Below are positions 1 to 8,978 of a stretch of DNA of 64,000 bases, one piece after another; within the stretch, counting starts at the first letter, position 1, and each line of letters begins with the position of its first letter. Source of the DNA: Petroclostridium sp. X23 (GTDB taxonomy: Bacteria > Bacillota > Clostridia > SK-Y3); the NCBI RefSeq assembly GCF_030013905.1, contig NZ_CP124862.1:1677051-1741050 (forward strand). The letters run 5' to 3'. The notes beneath the pieces are model-generated. The model saw nothing but the letters and a program-made list of their open reading frames with translations, was not told where the DNA came from and did not search any database. A program made the position numbers and the translations under genes.

Positions 1-313
1 CCTTTGAACAGCTATATGGCTTCTCTTTACCTTCACGAATTGTAAGAATAATAATATTTTCAAGAACCTCTAATCCTATAGCTAAATCCGGTTGAATTTG
101 TCTAATTGTGTCTTGAATCCTTGAACGTGCAACATTACTAGTGTCTGTTCCTGTTATCTTTCCATTATCAGAAATTCCTATAAACAATCTACCGCCGGAT
201 GCATTAGCAAACGCACAAACCTCTTCAACCAAAGTTTTATCAATACTTTCCTTAAATTCAACTTTATAGCTTTCGCCTTCCTGTATGATAATCTCAAGAT
301 TGGTATTCGTCAT
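1..313 (-). CDS. AlbA/Schlafen-like putative DNA-binding protein (partial, runs off left edge)
   Basis: The first 104 codons are visible and the gene continues past position 1. The start is ATG at 313, preceded by an AAAGGAGTGAGGTG ribosome binding site. The N-terminus has the features of the AlbA_2 (divergent AAA/Schlafen) domain: a VEFKES motif near residues 18-23 and FANASGGRLFIGISDNG near residues 35-51. Family knowledge: such domains sit at the front of RecG-like regulators or helicases and are common on mobile islands and in defence loci. The C-terminal part that would define the role is outside the window. It shares its orientation with the conflict genes to the right but is separated from them by a transposase. 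Confidence 0.7.
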   Translation of the reverse strand, partial: MTNTNLEIIIQEGESYKVEFKESIDKTLVEEVCAFANASGGRLFIGISDNGKITGTDTSNVARSRIQDTIRQIQPDLAIGLEVLENIIILTIREGKEKPYSCSK

Positions 314-457
314 GACTTCACCTCACTCCTTTCTATACGTTGGTGTTCAGCAAAGCTGAACCCCTTGATTCAACTTGATTTTATCAACTGGAAACAATTT
401 TCTTCACCTCACAGCCCTCAAACCTGCTAAAATAGAGAATATTTTAGAAAGGGGCTG

Positions 458-1786
458 ATGTCATTGCTTCCACCAAACCAGAGTCACCTGGCTTATAAAC
501 TTAATTTATTTCTATCTGTCAGTGAGACTGACAGCATTGCTAAGATAATATCAAAGATTGATCTATCTCGTGTTTATGACTTCTGTTTACATTTTTATTC
601 ACAAAATCCTGCAGGACGTATTGCACTTTATCGCCCTCAAGATGCTTTAAGGTCTTTACTTGTGATGTACCTTGCTGGCTTTACATCCATTAATAAATGG
701 GTCAAAGAACTTAGGGATACACCAAGATATGCTTATCTATCAGGTTTCTCTCCTGACAAGACGCCCTCTAAGGCTTATTTCTCTTGGTTTATCTCTAATC
801 TTTTCGGCGATGAAAACGTTGAAGATGTCATGCTTCAAGGTTCTCTAATCCGTAAAATATTTGAATTGTTATTTGTCAAAGAATCTATCGAATTAGGAAT
901 CATTGATCCCCATGATAAAGTAATCTTTGACGGCTGCAAGGTAAAATCTTTTTGCAAACAAAAGTATGTTCCTGAAAAATATTGTAGATGCTATGCCAGT
1001 AATATAAAACCCTTTAAATGCTCTATGTGTACTGACTCCGAAGCCACAAAAGGTTATGATCATAATCTTGATGAATATCTAATGGGATACGGTCTGCATT
1101 TTGCAACAACTCCTATGATAGATAATCCATCTAAATGCCTACCACTAACATTCTTCGTCGAAGGTGCTGATGTCCACGATGTTAGAATGACACCACATCT
1201 AATAATGCATCTTTATCACAACTTGAAAGTTGACTTTCATTATGTCATTGCTGATTCGGGATACGACGCTTATTATGTTTACTGGTGGATTAGTTTACTA
1301 GGCGGTAAGCCTATTATTGCAATTAATCCAAGAAATTCTCAAACTCCAACACCTACTAATGAGTTTGGTTTGCCTGTTTGTGCTGCTGGTCATACATTTT
1401 ACTATTGGGGTATTGATAAGAAAAAAAGACGACTAAAATGGCGGTGTCCAAGAAAAGCTTCTAAAAAATTGGCTGAAAAACTAAAGTGTGATCATCCATG
1501 TTGTGATTCTGGCTATGGCAAGACAGTCTATACTCACATTGAAGATGATATTCGTTGGTTTACCCAAGTTCCCAGAGGCTCACAACTCTGGAAAGACATC
1601 TATTCAAGAAGAGCACGTATAGAATCCGTTATTGGAGATATTGTACTCAACAACGGTCTTAAATCTCCATTATTTAGGGGTACCAAGAACTTCTTCGTGA
1701 GAACTGCCTTAGTTTGCATGCTCCAACATGCAAAAGCCATAGCCATAACCCTTGAGAATAAAGAATACCATAAGACTGCTGCATAA
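458..1786 (+). CDS. DDE transposase, IS1182-like
   Basis: This 442-residue protein has the layout of a DDE transposase. An acidic site lies at FDGCKVKS (about residue 157), a second at IADSGYDAYY (about residue 267) and the glutamate in RRARIESVIGD near residue 390. Two Cys-rich inserts (CRCYAS...CSMC and CDHPCCDSGYG) recall IS1182-type enzymes. The start at 458 follows GAAAGGGG at good spacing. It is on the opposite strand to its neighbours, as expected for an inserted element. I could not find convincing terminal inverted repeats or a target duplication in 314-457 or 1787-1951, so the element's ends are not defined. The reading frame is intact; the family assignment is moderate. Confidence 0.72.
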   Translation: MSLLPPNQSHLAYKLNLFLSVSETDSIAKIISKIDLSRVYDFCLHFYSQNPAGRIALYRPQDALRSLLVMYLAGFTSINKWVKELRDTPRYAYLSGFSPDKTPSKAYFSWFISNLFGDENVEDVMLQGSLIRKIFELLFVKESIELGIIDPHDKVIFDGCKVKSFCKQKYVPEKYCRCYASNIKPFKCSMCTDSEATKGYDHNLDEYLMGYGLHFATTPMIDNPSKCLPLTFFVEGADVHDVRMTPHLIMHLYHNLKVDFHYVIADSGYDAYYVYWWISLLGGKPIIAINPRNSQTPTPTNEFGLPVCAAGHTFYYWGIDKKKRRLKWRCPRKASKKLAEKLKCDHPCCDSGYGKTVYTHIEDDIRWFTQVPRGSQLWKDIYSRRARIESVIGDIVLNNGLKSPLFRGTKNFFVRTALVCMLQHAKAIAITLENKEYHKTAA

Positions 1787-1951
1787 ACTACAGGAAAAAT
1801 ATTCTTACTATTCTCTTGCATAGGGAATCTCCGACCATTTTTAGATACCAAATTATTCCTATCATCCATTCTTTAAATTTTCAAAGTACACATGAACATA
1901 GTTTATTGCTATAACCTAAAACTTTAACATTCTATACCATTTTGTTGTTAT

Positions 1952-3727
1952 TTACTGAACATCTACTTCTATACTTTTAATAAGTTCATTTGCAATATTA
2001 TAGCTCTCCAACCGCATGATACTTTCTTCGGCACTTCCAAAACTCATTAGATTTATACTTCCGTACCAAACAATCTTTTGATCCATAACAGCAAACTTCT
2101 GATGTATATTGGACTTATAAACCAGACTTATTCCAACAGCTGTGAGAGTTTCTAATGTTTCCTGTAAGGAGGTAGTATCTTTGCTTTGGAAATCTTTAAC
2201 CGGCCTGGTTACTATAATTACTTTTATCTTATTCCTCAGAGCAACTTCAAGAATTTTCAGCATTTGCAAGCTTCTCCTCTTTGTAACAAAAGGACTTACA
2301 ATAATAATTTCTCTTTCAGAACTCATTATATCATTTGTATAAACTGGTAAAAAGTTGATTTTGTCAAATATAACATTTATAGCAACTGTCCTATCTATCT
2401 CACCCTTTGCTTTATATCCAATTGAGGCATATCCCGCAAGTCTTTTATCATACATCTTCTCAAGCATTTTCACATGAACATCTACATAATCATAAATTTG
2501 CACTTCATTTTTTCCATCAAATAGTCTATGAAGTCTTCCAGCATACTGCTGCAATGTTCCCTTCCATGATATTGGCATAGCCAGAAACAAGGTATCCAGA
2601 CGTGGCTCATCAAAACCTTCTCCAATATATTTACCGGTAGCCACTAGGGTTAGATTCTTATCAAGAGGAGTTTCTGCTATTCTTTTCATCATTTCTCTGG
2701 TTTCTTTAGCCCTCATACCACCCGTGAGAGAAATAACATCCGGAATATGCTTGCTTAAATTTTCAGAAAACCACTCAACATGGGCTGTTCTTTCGGTTAG
2801 CACGACACAATTTCTTCCACTTTTATGGCTTTTAATTACATCCTCCACAATCTGATTATTACGCATTTCATTTTCAACAATTTCAGCATACAACTCATTT
2901 ATGGAAACATCTTTTTCATCTTTATCCAACGGAACACGAAAAGAAGTGAATCTTGGAATAATATAATGCTCGAAAGGCCTCTTTTCTGCTTGCTTTTTAG
3001 CATCATCTCTATATCTGATAGGGCCGCACTGCATAAATATAATAGGATGGTGTCCATCTTTCCGGGTAGGTGTTGCAGTTAATCCATAAACATATTTTGC
3101 ATTTGTACTTTTAAGTACCTTTTCAAAACTGAAAGCAGAGACATGGTGGCACTCATCCACAATAATCAAGCCGTAATTCTTTATACAATCCTTCACTTCA
3201 CCCATTCTGTTCAAAGATTGCATAACTGCTATATCAATGATACCGCTAAGATTGTCTTTTCCTGCTCCCAACTGTCCTATGATGCTTTTTGTTTTCTTTC
3301 TACCTCTCTTTTTCTCCTCAACTAAATCAGGCAAAGATTCGTTTATTTTAAGGAATTCTGTTAATCTCTTTTTCCATTGTGAAACTAGACTTACTTTGTT
3401 AACTAGAATTAATGTATTCACTTTTCTTTCCGCCATTAATTTAATGGCTACTACTGTTTTGCCAAAGGCTGTTGTTCCGCAAAGTATACCATTATCATAC
3501 TCTAAGAGCTTTTCAACTGCTTTTGGCTGTTCATCACGTAGAACCCCATTGAATTCAATGTCAATTCTTTTTTCTCTGTTTGTTTCATCAGTAATATCTA
3601 CATTTACTCTAAATTCATTCAAAACCGCTTTTAAATCACTTTCACAACCTCTCGGCAGGCATAAATATTCTGTTGTTTCTTCAGAGCATGATATAATTCT
3701 TGGCTTGTCATAGGTAGGCATCCTCAT
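1952..3727 (-). pseudogene. SF2 helicase with C-terminal phospholipase D nuclease, 3' part of a frameshifted TOTE-type conflict gene
   Basis: The open frame is 591 codons. Seen: an N-terminal segment, then a superfamily 2 helicase core with Walker A GTTAFGKT (residues 84-91) and DECH box (191-194). Helicase C-terminal motifs follow (VLTERTAHVEWF, GKYIGEGFDEPRLD, QYAGRLHR), then a C-terminal PLD domain with one HxKx4D motif (H542, K544, D549) and GSINLM. The protein probably unwinds and cuts DNA. In homologues I know, this module is fused behind the primase encoded upstream. Here the primase frame stops 11 bases before the first ATG of this frame, and removing one shift restores a continuous reading through KAQAMRMPTYDKPRII. 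The product could still be made from the internal ATG, but no good ribosome binding site precedes it. I therefore call it the 3' half of a broken gene. Confidence 0.72.
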
Positions 3728-3736
3728 GGCCTGTGC

Positions 3737-3744
3737 TTTTAAAA
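3737..3744 (-). other. Putative single-base frameshift site between primase and helicase halves
   Basis: On the minus strand the primase frame ends GAA TTT TAA at the run TTTTAAAA. If one base is restored inside this run, the frame passes from AEF straight into KAQAM and the helicase. The helicase frame is open only from about 6 bases upstream of this point, so the join must be here. The zero-frame codons do not form a canonical X XXY YYZ slippery heptamer, which favours a deletion (or a sequencing error) over programmed frameshifting. Confidence 0.65.
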
Positions 3745-4908
3745 TTCAGCATTCTTAAATGCGGCCAAACGCTTTAAACGATTTAATGCTCTATGAGAGA
3801 TTCCTGTTTTAGATATGTACAGCATGTTTGCTTTGATAATTCGAATTTCATCAGAAAAATCATTTCTACATAATTCAACTCTATTGATTTCCCATGGTTT
3901 ATGCTCTTCTTCATCATCTTTCTTTAATATGCCAAGCTCATTTCCATTACAAAGCTTGTAAGTATATGTTTCCACTTCATTTTCAGAAAGTTTTTTAATG
4001 GAACTTAGAAAAGCCCACTGGTCATCGATGGGTTCAAAATTTTCATTTATGAAGACACTATTATTATCGTTTCTTGCCGCCTTTTGCAAAGGTAAAACTA
4101 TAAGATTGCCAAATCCACCTTTTGGCATTGTATCTTGATTTGGGAAAAGCCTGTCATATGATTCAAACGGGATTTCATGCCTTTTAGACATGCAACAGGT
4201 AATCAATGCACTCCCAAATTTTCTTGCCTGCATACCAGAAATAGGATTTTCAAAGAAAAACCATACATGAGCTCCATTTCCGGAACGTGAACGTTCAACA
4301 GCTAAAGGAATTCTAAACTCCTTGCATACCTCTCTAAAAACCGTAATTTCCTTCTGCCATTCCCCTTTATCAAAATCAATGGCAAGAAACCAACAAGTTT
4401 CATCCTGACAAAGTGGATATATTCCTGCAACAAAAGATTTGCCTTTACTATCAACTCCTCGCAAATGCATATCAATTACTTTCTCATTTAATGGAGCGTA
4501 ATCTTCGTGTAAACAATCGTTACAACCACCTTTTGGTTTCCTACATACACCATACTTCCATTCGTTCAAGCAAAAAGGCGAATATCCGGCTGTACCCTTC
4601 TTAAGGCTTACCCATCTTTTTGCATAGACATCTTCTCTTCCTTTAAACAATGACATATAAAGTTTTATTTTTTCATGGGGCTCTGACATATTATTAACTT
4701 CTATTTGAAAGGCTTTGTCACCTGGTTCGTCTTCCAATGGTTCTTGGTCGGTACACTCAATTAGAGTTTCTTGATTTAAAATCGCATCACAATCAGCTTG
4801 GCATTCTATAATTCCAAGCCGAAATTTCAGGCTTTTAATTTCATCTTTTAAATTGTTATTCTCTATCAGTAATGATTGATACTTGTCAAACAATTGTTTG
4901 TAATCCAT
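3739..4908 (-). CDS. TOTE-type archaeo-eukaryotic primase (AEP) domain protein, 5' part of frameshifted gene
   Basis: This 389-residue frame begins with a coiled coil (residues 1-32, MDYKQLFDKYQSLL...). A Cys cluster follows (C113, C122, C129, C132 in PFCLNEWKYGVC and GGCNDC). Then comes an AEP primase-polymerase core with the acidic pair D178 and D180 in AIDFD, and SRSGNGAHVWFFF carrying the conserved His near 214. The RLFPNQD segment fits the third motif. AEP enzymes make or extend nucleic acid primers; in TOTE conflict systems this domain is joined to a helicase and nuclease. The C-terminus ends AAFKNAEF at the frameshift, where homologues continue into the helicase. The start at 4908 has AAGGATG upstream, 10 bases after the recombinase gene, so the genes are probably one operon. 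Confidence 0.75.
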   Translation of the reverse strand: MDYKQLFDKYQSLLIENNNLKDEIKSLKFRLGIIECQADCDAILNQETLIECTDQEPLEDEPGDKAFQIEVNNMSEPHEKIKLYMSLFKGREDVYAKRWVSLKKGTAGYSPFCLNEWKYGVCRKPKGGCNDCLHEDYAPLNEKVIDMHLRGVDSKGKSFVAGIYPLCQDETCWFLAIDFDKGEWQKEITVFREVCKEFRIPLAVERSRSGNGAHVWFFFENPISGMQARKFGSALITCCMSKRHEIPFESYDRLFPNQDTMPKGGFGNLIVLPLQKAARNDNNSVFINENFEPIDDQWAFLSSIKKLSENEVETYTYKLCNGNELGILKKDDEEEHKPWEINRVELCRNDFSDEIRIIKANMLYISKTGISHRALNRLKRLAAFKNAEF

Positions 4909-4918
4909 AGAAACATCC

Positions 4919-5830
4919 TTATTTTATAAATCTTCTTCGTCTCTTTTCCTCTTGTACTTTTTCAAAATCTTCTTTCGATATAATTGCTTCATGAGAATTT
5001 AAAATATAGTACTTAGCTTTTTGTCCTAAATTAATAATTTGCTTGCCTTTTAGATAATCTTCTACATAAGTCTTTTGAAGCAAGACATTTCCAGTATATT
5101 TTTCGTTTGAAAGTATTTTATTTATCGTCTCTGCACTCCATTTATATTTGCCTCTTGGTGATTTCACTTCATTTTTCTCTAACCAAATTGCCAATTCTCT
5201 AAGACTTTTTCCCTCAAGATAAAATTTATATAAATTCTTTATAATTTCAGCTTCTTCCAGTTCAATTAGCAATTCCCCCTCGGTACCCTGATGATATCCG
5301 AAGCAACTACGGCTCAGATATTTTGAGTCAATTCTTCTAAAGCTACGTTCAATACCCCACTTAATATTGAAACTTCGTAGTTCGCTTTCATTCTGATAAA
5401 GAGCCGCATATATTGTAATCATTAAGTCAGAATGCTTACCAAATAACTCTAACTTCTCAATTTCAAAAATAACGTTTATACTTAGAAGCTTTAATTCATT
5501 TAAAGCATTTATTGTTTCAAGAGTATTTCTCCCAAACCTGCTGATTGATTTCACAAGAATAATATCAATTTTCCCGTCGTGGCAGTCCGACATTAATAAC
5601 TCAAACTGTTTCCTTCCTTTTCGACTTCTTCCAGAAGCTTTGTCTGAATATATCCCAACTAATTCCCATAAAGGGTTTTTACTGATTTTTGACCTATAAT
5701 ATTCTTCTTGGCCCTTCAAGCTAAGCCGCTGCTCTTCATGTTTTGTACTTACTCGGCAATAAGCAGCAACTCTCTTAACAGACATTTCTTTTTTATTAAC
5801 ATATTTACTAACCTGTTTTGCAGATCTCAT
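4919..5830 (-). CDS. Short serine recombinase (resolvase plus recombinase domains)
   Basis: The protein has 303 residues. The N-terminal resolvase domain shows the catalytic serine at S28 in AAYCRVST and the VKSISRFGRNTLETINAL helix region. A recombinase (PF07508-like) domain follows at about 165-270 (GYHQGTEGELLIELEEAEIIKN). It ends at FEKVQEEKRRRR without the long coiled-coil and Cys-rich C-terminus of typical large serine integrases (450-550 residues). It overlaps the upstream small recombinase-domain gene by 4 bases (ATGA), so they are translationally coupled. It probably inserts or excises the surrounding island; the tmRNA gene next door would be its target, which is inference. Confidence 0.82.
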   Translation of the reverse strand: MRSAKQVSKYVNKKEMSVKRVAAYCRVSTKHEEQRLSLKGQEEYYRSKISKNPLWELVGIYSDKASGRSRKGRKQFELLMSDCHDGKIDIILVKSISRFGRNTLETINALNELKLLSINVIFEIEKLELFGKHSDLMITIYAALYQNESELRSFNIKWGIERSFRRIDSKYLSRSCFGYHQGTEGELLIELEEAEIIKNLYKFYLEGKSLRELAIWLEKNEVKSPRGKYKWSAETINKILSNEKYTGNVLLQKTYVEDYLKGKQIINLGQKAKYYILNSHEAIISKEDFEKVQEEKRRRRFIK

Positions 5831-6147
5831 TTTGCCTTACTCTGCCTAACTTTCTGAACCCTTTCGAATAATTCCTTATCAATTATCTGTGGATAGTCTT
5901 CATCTCCAACATACCGCTCATATGATAAAATCTTTGCTATTGCTTGTTTTCCCCATCTCGAGTTATTATATGGAGAAGGAATATCGCATAACTCAAGCCT
6001 TGTTGATATTGCTTGCATGCTTTCTCCATCTGCATACAATTCAAAAAGTAGTTTAACTGCTAATGCTTGTGCCTGATTTATCTCAAAATGGTTTAAAGCA
6101 TTTCGGTTGTATCCAAAAATTATTCTTTTTTGTACTTTTTTGGCCAT
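5827..6147 (-). CDS. Small recombinase-domain protein lacking a catalytic domain
   Basis: This 106-residue protein matches only the recombinase DNA-binding region: IIFGYNRNALNHFEINQAQA, then a helix-rich part ending DKELFERVQKVRQSK. There is no resolvase domain and no catalytic serine. It is the promoter-proximal gene of the island cluster and overlaps the serine recombinase by 4 bases. The pair may act together, with this protein supplying extra DNA recognition or directionality; that is inference. It could instead be a decayed piece of a second integrase, but it has an intact start and stop and clean coupling. Confidence 0.7.
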   Translation of the reverse strand: MAKKVQKRIIFGYNRNALNHFEINQAQALAVKLLFELYADGESMQAISTRLELCDIPSPYNNSRWGKQAIAKILSYERYVGDEDYPQIIDKELFERVQKVRQSKAK

Positions 6148-6190
6148 ACACTCGACTCCTTTTCTTACTATATTATTTCATAAAATTAGG

Positions 6191-6239
6191 AAAAAATAAA
6201 GGACAGATTAAATGATTATTTTTATCACTTAATCTGTCC
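6191..6239 (-). terminator. Rho-independent terminator of ssrA
   Basis: Just after the tmRNA CCA end, the minus strand can form a stem GGACAGATTAAGTGAT / ATCATTTAATCTGTCC with a short AT loop, followed by TTTATTTTTT. This is a strong intrinsic terminator for ssrA. Confidence 0.85.
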
Positions 6240-6247
6240 ACTTATCT

Positions 6248-6594
6248 TGGTGGAGGCGAGGGGAATTGAACCCCTGTCCGAAAACGCATTCACATAAGCT
6301 TCTCCGAGTGCATTGGGTGTTTTAACATTCCCTCCACTGCACGCCTGCCCACAAGCTTACAGCTTTAGTAGCTTCATTAGTCATGCATAGCGCAAAGCTT
6401 AGCTATGTCACGTTCACCGCTAATCGACGCCCAATCCTAGGCCGCGGTGATCCTAGGTTGAACGACGGCCTTATTAGGCCGCGAAAGCTAAATTATCTTC
6501 AGCGTTTATCTTTAATTTTCCAAGTTTTATAGTGGCCCTGGTCCACTACTCGCTACTCATGCTTCAACATCCCCGTCGAAACCAGTACGCCCCC
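6248..6594 (-). ncRNA. ssrA: Transfer-messenger RNA (tmRNA)
   Basis: The 347-nt RNA starts GGGGGCGTACTGG and ends GCCTCCACCA, which pair as an Ala-type acceptor stem; the T arm (GGTTCAATTCC) is visible near the 3' end. The tag frame reads GCU GAA GAU AAU UUA GCU UUC GCG GCC UAA, giving AEDNLAFAA if GCU is the resume codon. Pseudoknot-like GC-rich inverted stretches (CCTAGGATCACCGCGG...) follow. With SmpB it rescues ribosomes stalled on broken mRNAs. CCA is encoded. The gene appears uninterrupted (no intron), and the mobile island begins directly beyond its 3' end. Confidence 0.96.
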
Positions 6595-6677
6595 AAGTAT
6601 ATAGTGAATAGTTAATAATTAATAGTGAAAATACAAACATTTTGAAATCCAACTATTGATTAATAACTACACATGGC

Positions 6678-7145
6678 TTACATTTTATTTCTCTCGCGCA
6701 GTGCTCTGTCCATGTCGCGTTTCGCGTCACGTTCAGCGATATCTGCTCTTTTGTCATAGTTCTTTTTACCTTTTGCAAGTGCAAGCTGGACTTTTACCAA
6801 CGAGCCTTTCAGATACACCTGCAACGGAATAAGTGAATATCCCTGCTGCTGTGTCGCTCCGATCAGTTTATTGATCTGATAACGATGTAAAAGTAACCGG
6901 CGATGCCTTAGTGGATCCTTATTAAATATATTTCCTTTTTCATAAGGACTAATATGCATGCCTTTAATAATTACTTCTCCATTATCAACTGAAGCATAGC
7001 TATCCTTTAAATTCACTTTCCCTTGACGGACAGATTTTACTTCCGTACCGTAAAGCTCGATACCAGCTTCAAATGATTCTTCAATAAAGTAATCATGGCG
7101 TGCTTTTTTATTTTGCGCTATTGATTTAAAATTGTCGTTACTCAT
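6678..7145 (-). CDS. smpB: SsrA-binding protein SmpB
   Basis: SmpB is the tmRNA-binding partner in trans-translation. The 155-residue protein shows [40 protein letters not shown], the central [11 protein letters not shown] and the basic C-terminal tail [19 protein letters not shown] that enters the decoding centre. I chose ATG at 7145 (MSNDNFKS), which has AGGTG six bases upstream; a GTG at 7154 would add three residues and has no better signal. It lies directly upstream of ssrA. Its usual partner rnr is about 40 kb away on the same strand. Confidence 0.95.
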   Translation of the reverse strand: MSNDNFKSIAQNKKARHDYFIEESFEAGIELYGTEVKSVRQGKVNLKDSYASVDNGEVIIKGMHISPYEKGNIFNKDPLRHRRLLLHRYQINKLIGATQQQGYSLIPLQVYLKGSLVKVQLALAKGKKNYDKRADIAERDAKRDMDRALRERNKM

Positions 7146-7229
7146 GCCCAGCACCTACTCAAATGGATAAAATAACCCAACTTGTATAGCCAAGTAGGGT
7201 ATTATGGTGTTTTAACGTTTCAACATCTT

Positions 7230-7257
7230 ATTATACTACAATTATCAATAATGTCAA
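7230..7257 (-). promoter_or_regulatory. Sigma-A-type promoter for smpB
   Basis: On the minus strand TTGACA and TATAAT are both perfect consensus hexamers separated by 16 bases, about 85 bases upstream of the smpB start. Confidence 0.75.
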
Positions 7258-7303
7258 GTACCAATATTATCTATTTATTCTAAACTTTAATTCTGCCAAT
7301 AAG

Positions 7304-7325
7304 ATACCAAATAATTGGATGGTAT
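7304..7325. promoter_or_regulatory. Candidate operator: ATACCA-N10-TGGTAT dyad
   Basis: A 22-bp inverted repeat with perfect 6-bp arms lies about 105 bp upstream of the mocR-like start. ATACCA is also the half-site recognised by GabR, the founding MocR-type regulator (there as direct repeats). Autoregulation by the downstream protein is therefore plausible but unproven. A second AT-rich palindrome, TTGGATCCAA, lies at about 7394-7403. Confidence 0.4.
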
Positions 7326-7428
7326 AAAAAACGAGTAATTGGTGGTTGTTTCTACTTTAAAAGCGTATATAATAAGATTAATATTTAAATTGGTTGGATC
7401 CAATCTATTAATATTAAGGAATGATGTT

Positions 7429-8946
7429 ATGAATATTCATGTTAATCGCAATAATTCTACCCCTATATATTTACAGATTAAGAATCAAATTCGACAGATG
7501 ATCGTATCCGGCATATTACCGCCCGGATATCGCTTGCCGCCTGAACGCAGACTCGCCGACAGCCTGCAAGTGAACCGGAGCACTATACTGAACGCGTACC
7601 GTGAACTAAAAGCAGATGGTCTGGTAGATTCACATATTGGCCGAGGAACGATCGTTTTACATGATCCGGATGAGCCGCTTTCGAGCTCAGTCACTGAGCC
7701 TATGCCTATTTCATGGCGTCAGCTCTATAATGAAAACGCTGCCCGTTCCCAAGACCCGTTACTTCTGGAGCTAATGCAGCTTATTAACCGAAAAGATATG
7801 ATTTCTTTTGCCGCCGGTATTACTCCACCGGACTTCTACCCTGCCAAAGTGATTTCCGAAATGCAGCAAGAACTTCTTGGCACCCATGGAGCAGGTGTAC
7901 TTCTTCATACTCCTACGGAAGGTGTTTATGGCCTTAGGGAAGATATTTGCAGTTTGCAAAGCGCCAGAGGAATAGATTCCTCCATCGAAGATATCCTGGT
8001 TCTTTCCGGATCGCAGCAAGGGCTGGACCTTATCGCAAGGATTTTCATCCAGCCCGGGGACCTTATCGTGGTTGAGGAGCCTTCGTACATCGGTGCTCTT
8101 CAAGTATTCAAAGCCTCCGGTGCAAGAATGATCGGTGTTCCTGTTGATGAGCAAGGTATGCGGATGGATTTGCTTGAAACTATCTTATCAAGGCACAAAC
8201 CAAAATTTATTTATACCATCCCGATATACCAGAACCCGTCAGGTACCGTAATGGCAGTAGAACGCCGCCGGCAGCTGCTTGAGCTGGCATATCGTTACCA
8301 GATACCCATCGTGGAGGATGACCCTTATGGAGAGTTAACTTATGAAGGTGAAAAAGAGCTTCCTATTAAAGCCATGGATCAACATGGATATGTAATCTAT
8401 TTAAGTACTTTCTCCAAAATACTGTTCCCCGGCTTACGTATAGGATGGGTCACTGCCCCACGTGCCGTAATACGCCAATTCGCCTTGGTGAAACAGATAG
8501 ATGACTTACATGCAAACAGTTTAGGGCAGTATTTGATTCATGATTATCTGAGCAAAGAACTGCTTCCGGATCATTTACAGCATCTTCGCGATCAATATCG
8601 TTACCGCCGGGATACGATGATAAAAGCTTTAGAAAAATACGCACCGGCCGATGTAGAATGGAACCACCCGCAAGGCGGATTATATATCTGGTGCAAGCTT
8701 CCCGAAGAAATCATTCCATCAAAGTTATTGATACGTGCAGCAGAATTGGGCGTGGCTTTTGTCCCGGGCAAGGCTTTTTTCTCCGGTGAGCAAGACCGCA
8801 ATTATATTAGATTGAACTTTTCTTTCCCTACCCCGGATCAAATTACCGCCGGGATAGAACTTTTAATGAAAGCAGTAAAAGAATGCATGTCCCCATCCGT
8901 GCCCAAACAAGAAAGCTTAAGTATCGAAATCAACCCTATCATATAG
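7429..8946 (+). CDS. MocR/GabR-type regulator: GntR HTH fused to class I aminotransferase
   Basis: The 505-residue protein has an N-terminal winged helix (NSTPIYLQIKNQIRQMIVSG...LPPERRLADSLQVNRSTI, about 5-70). A PLP-dependent fold I domain follows: SGSQQGLDLIARI, YQNPSG, VEDDPYGEL and the PLP lysine in STFSKILFPGLRIGW. MocR proteins use the aminotransferase fold to sense PLP or amino compounds and control genes of vitamin B6, GABA or amino-acid metabolism. I start it at ATG 7429, eight bases after AAGGA; an earlier in-frame start at 7339 has no ribosome binding site. The next gene is an aminotransferase and a likely regulatory target. The effector cannot be read from the sequence. Confidence 0.88.
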   Translation: MNIHVNRNNSTPIYLQIKNQIRQMIVSGILPPGYRLPPERRLADSLQVNRSTILNAYRELKADGLVDSHIGRGTIVLHDPDEPLSSSVTEPMPISWRQLYNENAARSQDPLLLELMQLINRKDMISFAAGITPPDFYPAKVISEMQQELLGTHGAGVLLHTPTEGVYGLREDICSLQSARGIDSSIEDILVLSGSQQGLDLIARIFIQPGDLIVVEEPSYIGALQVFKASGARMIGVPVDEQGMRMDLLETILSRHKPKFIYTIPIYQNPSGTVMAVERRRQLLELAYRYQIPIVEDDPYGELTYEGEKELPIKAMDQHGYVIYLSTFSKILFPGLRIGWVTAPRAVIRQFALVKQIDDLHANSLGQYLIHDYLSKELLPDHLQHLRDQYRYRRDTMIKALEKYAPADVEWNHPQGGLYIWCKLPEEIIPSKLLIRAAELGVAFVPGKAFFSGEQDRNYIRLNFSFPTPDQITAGIELLMKAVKECMSPSVPKQESLSIEINPII

Positions 8947-8978
8947 AAATATTATTTTAAGGTAAGGAGGAAGACCCT

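Noticed and set aside
1600..1869. Antisense gene in the first transposase
   Set aside because: It lies almost entirely opposite a convincing transposase and has no recognisable domain.
3737..3744. Programmed ribosomal frameshift at the primase-helicase join
   Set aside because: The zero-frame codons GAA TTT TAA do not form a canonical slippery heptamer and there is no obvious downstream stimulatory structure; a deletion fits better.
6248..6594. Intron or permuted tmRNA
   Set aside because: The 347-nt RNA reads continuously from 5' acceptor to CCA with normal tag order.
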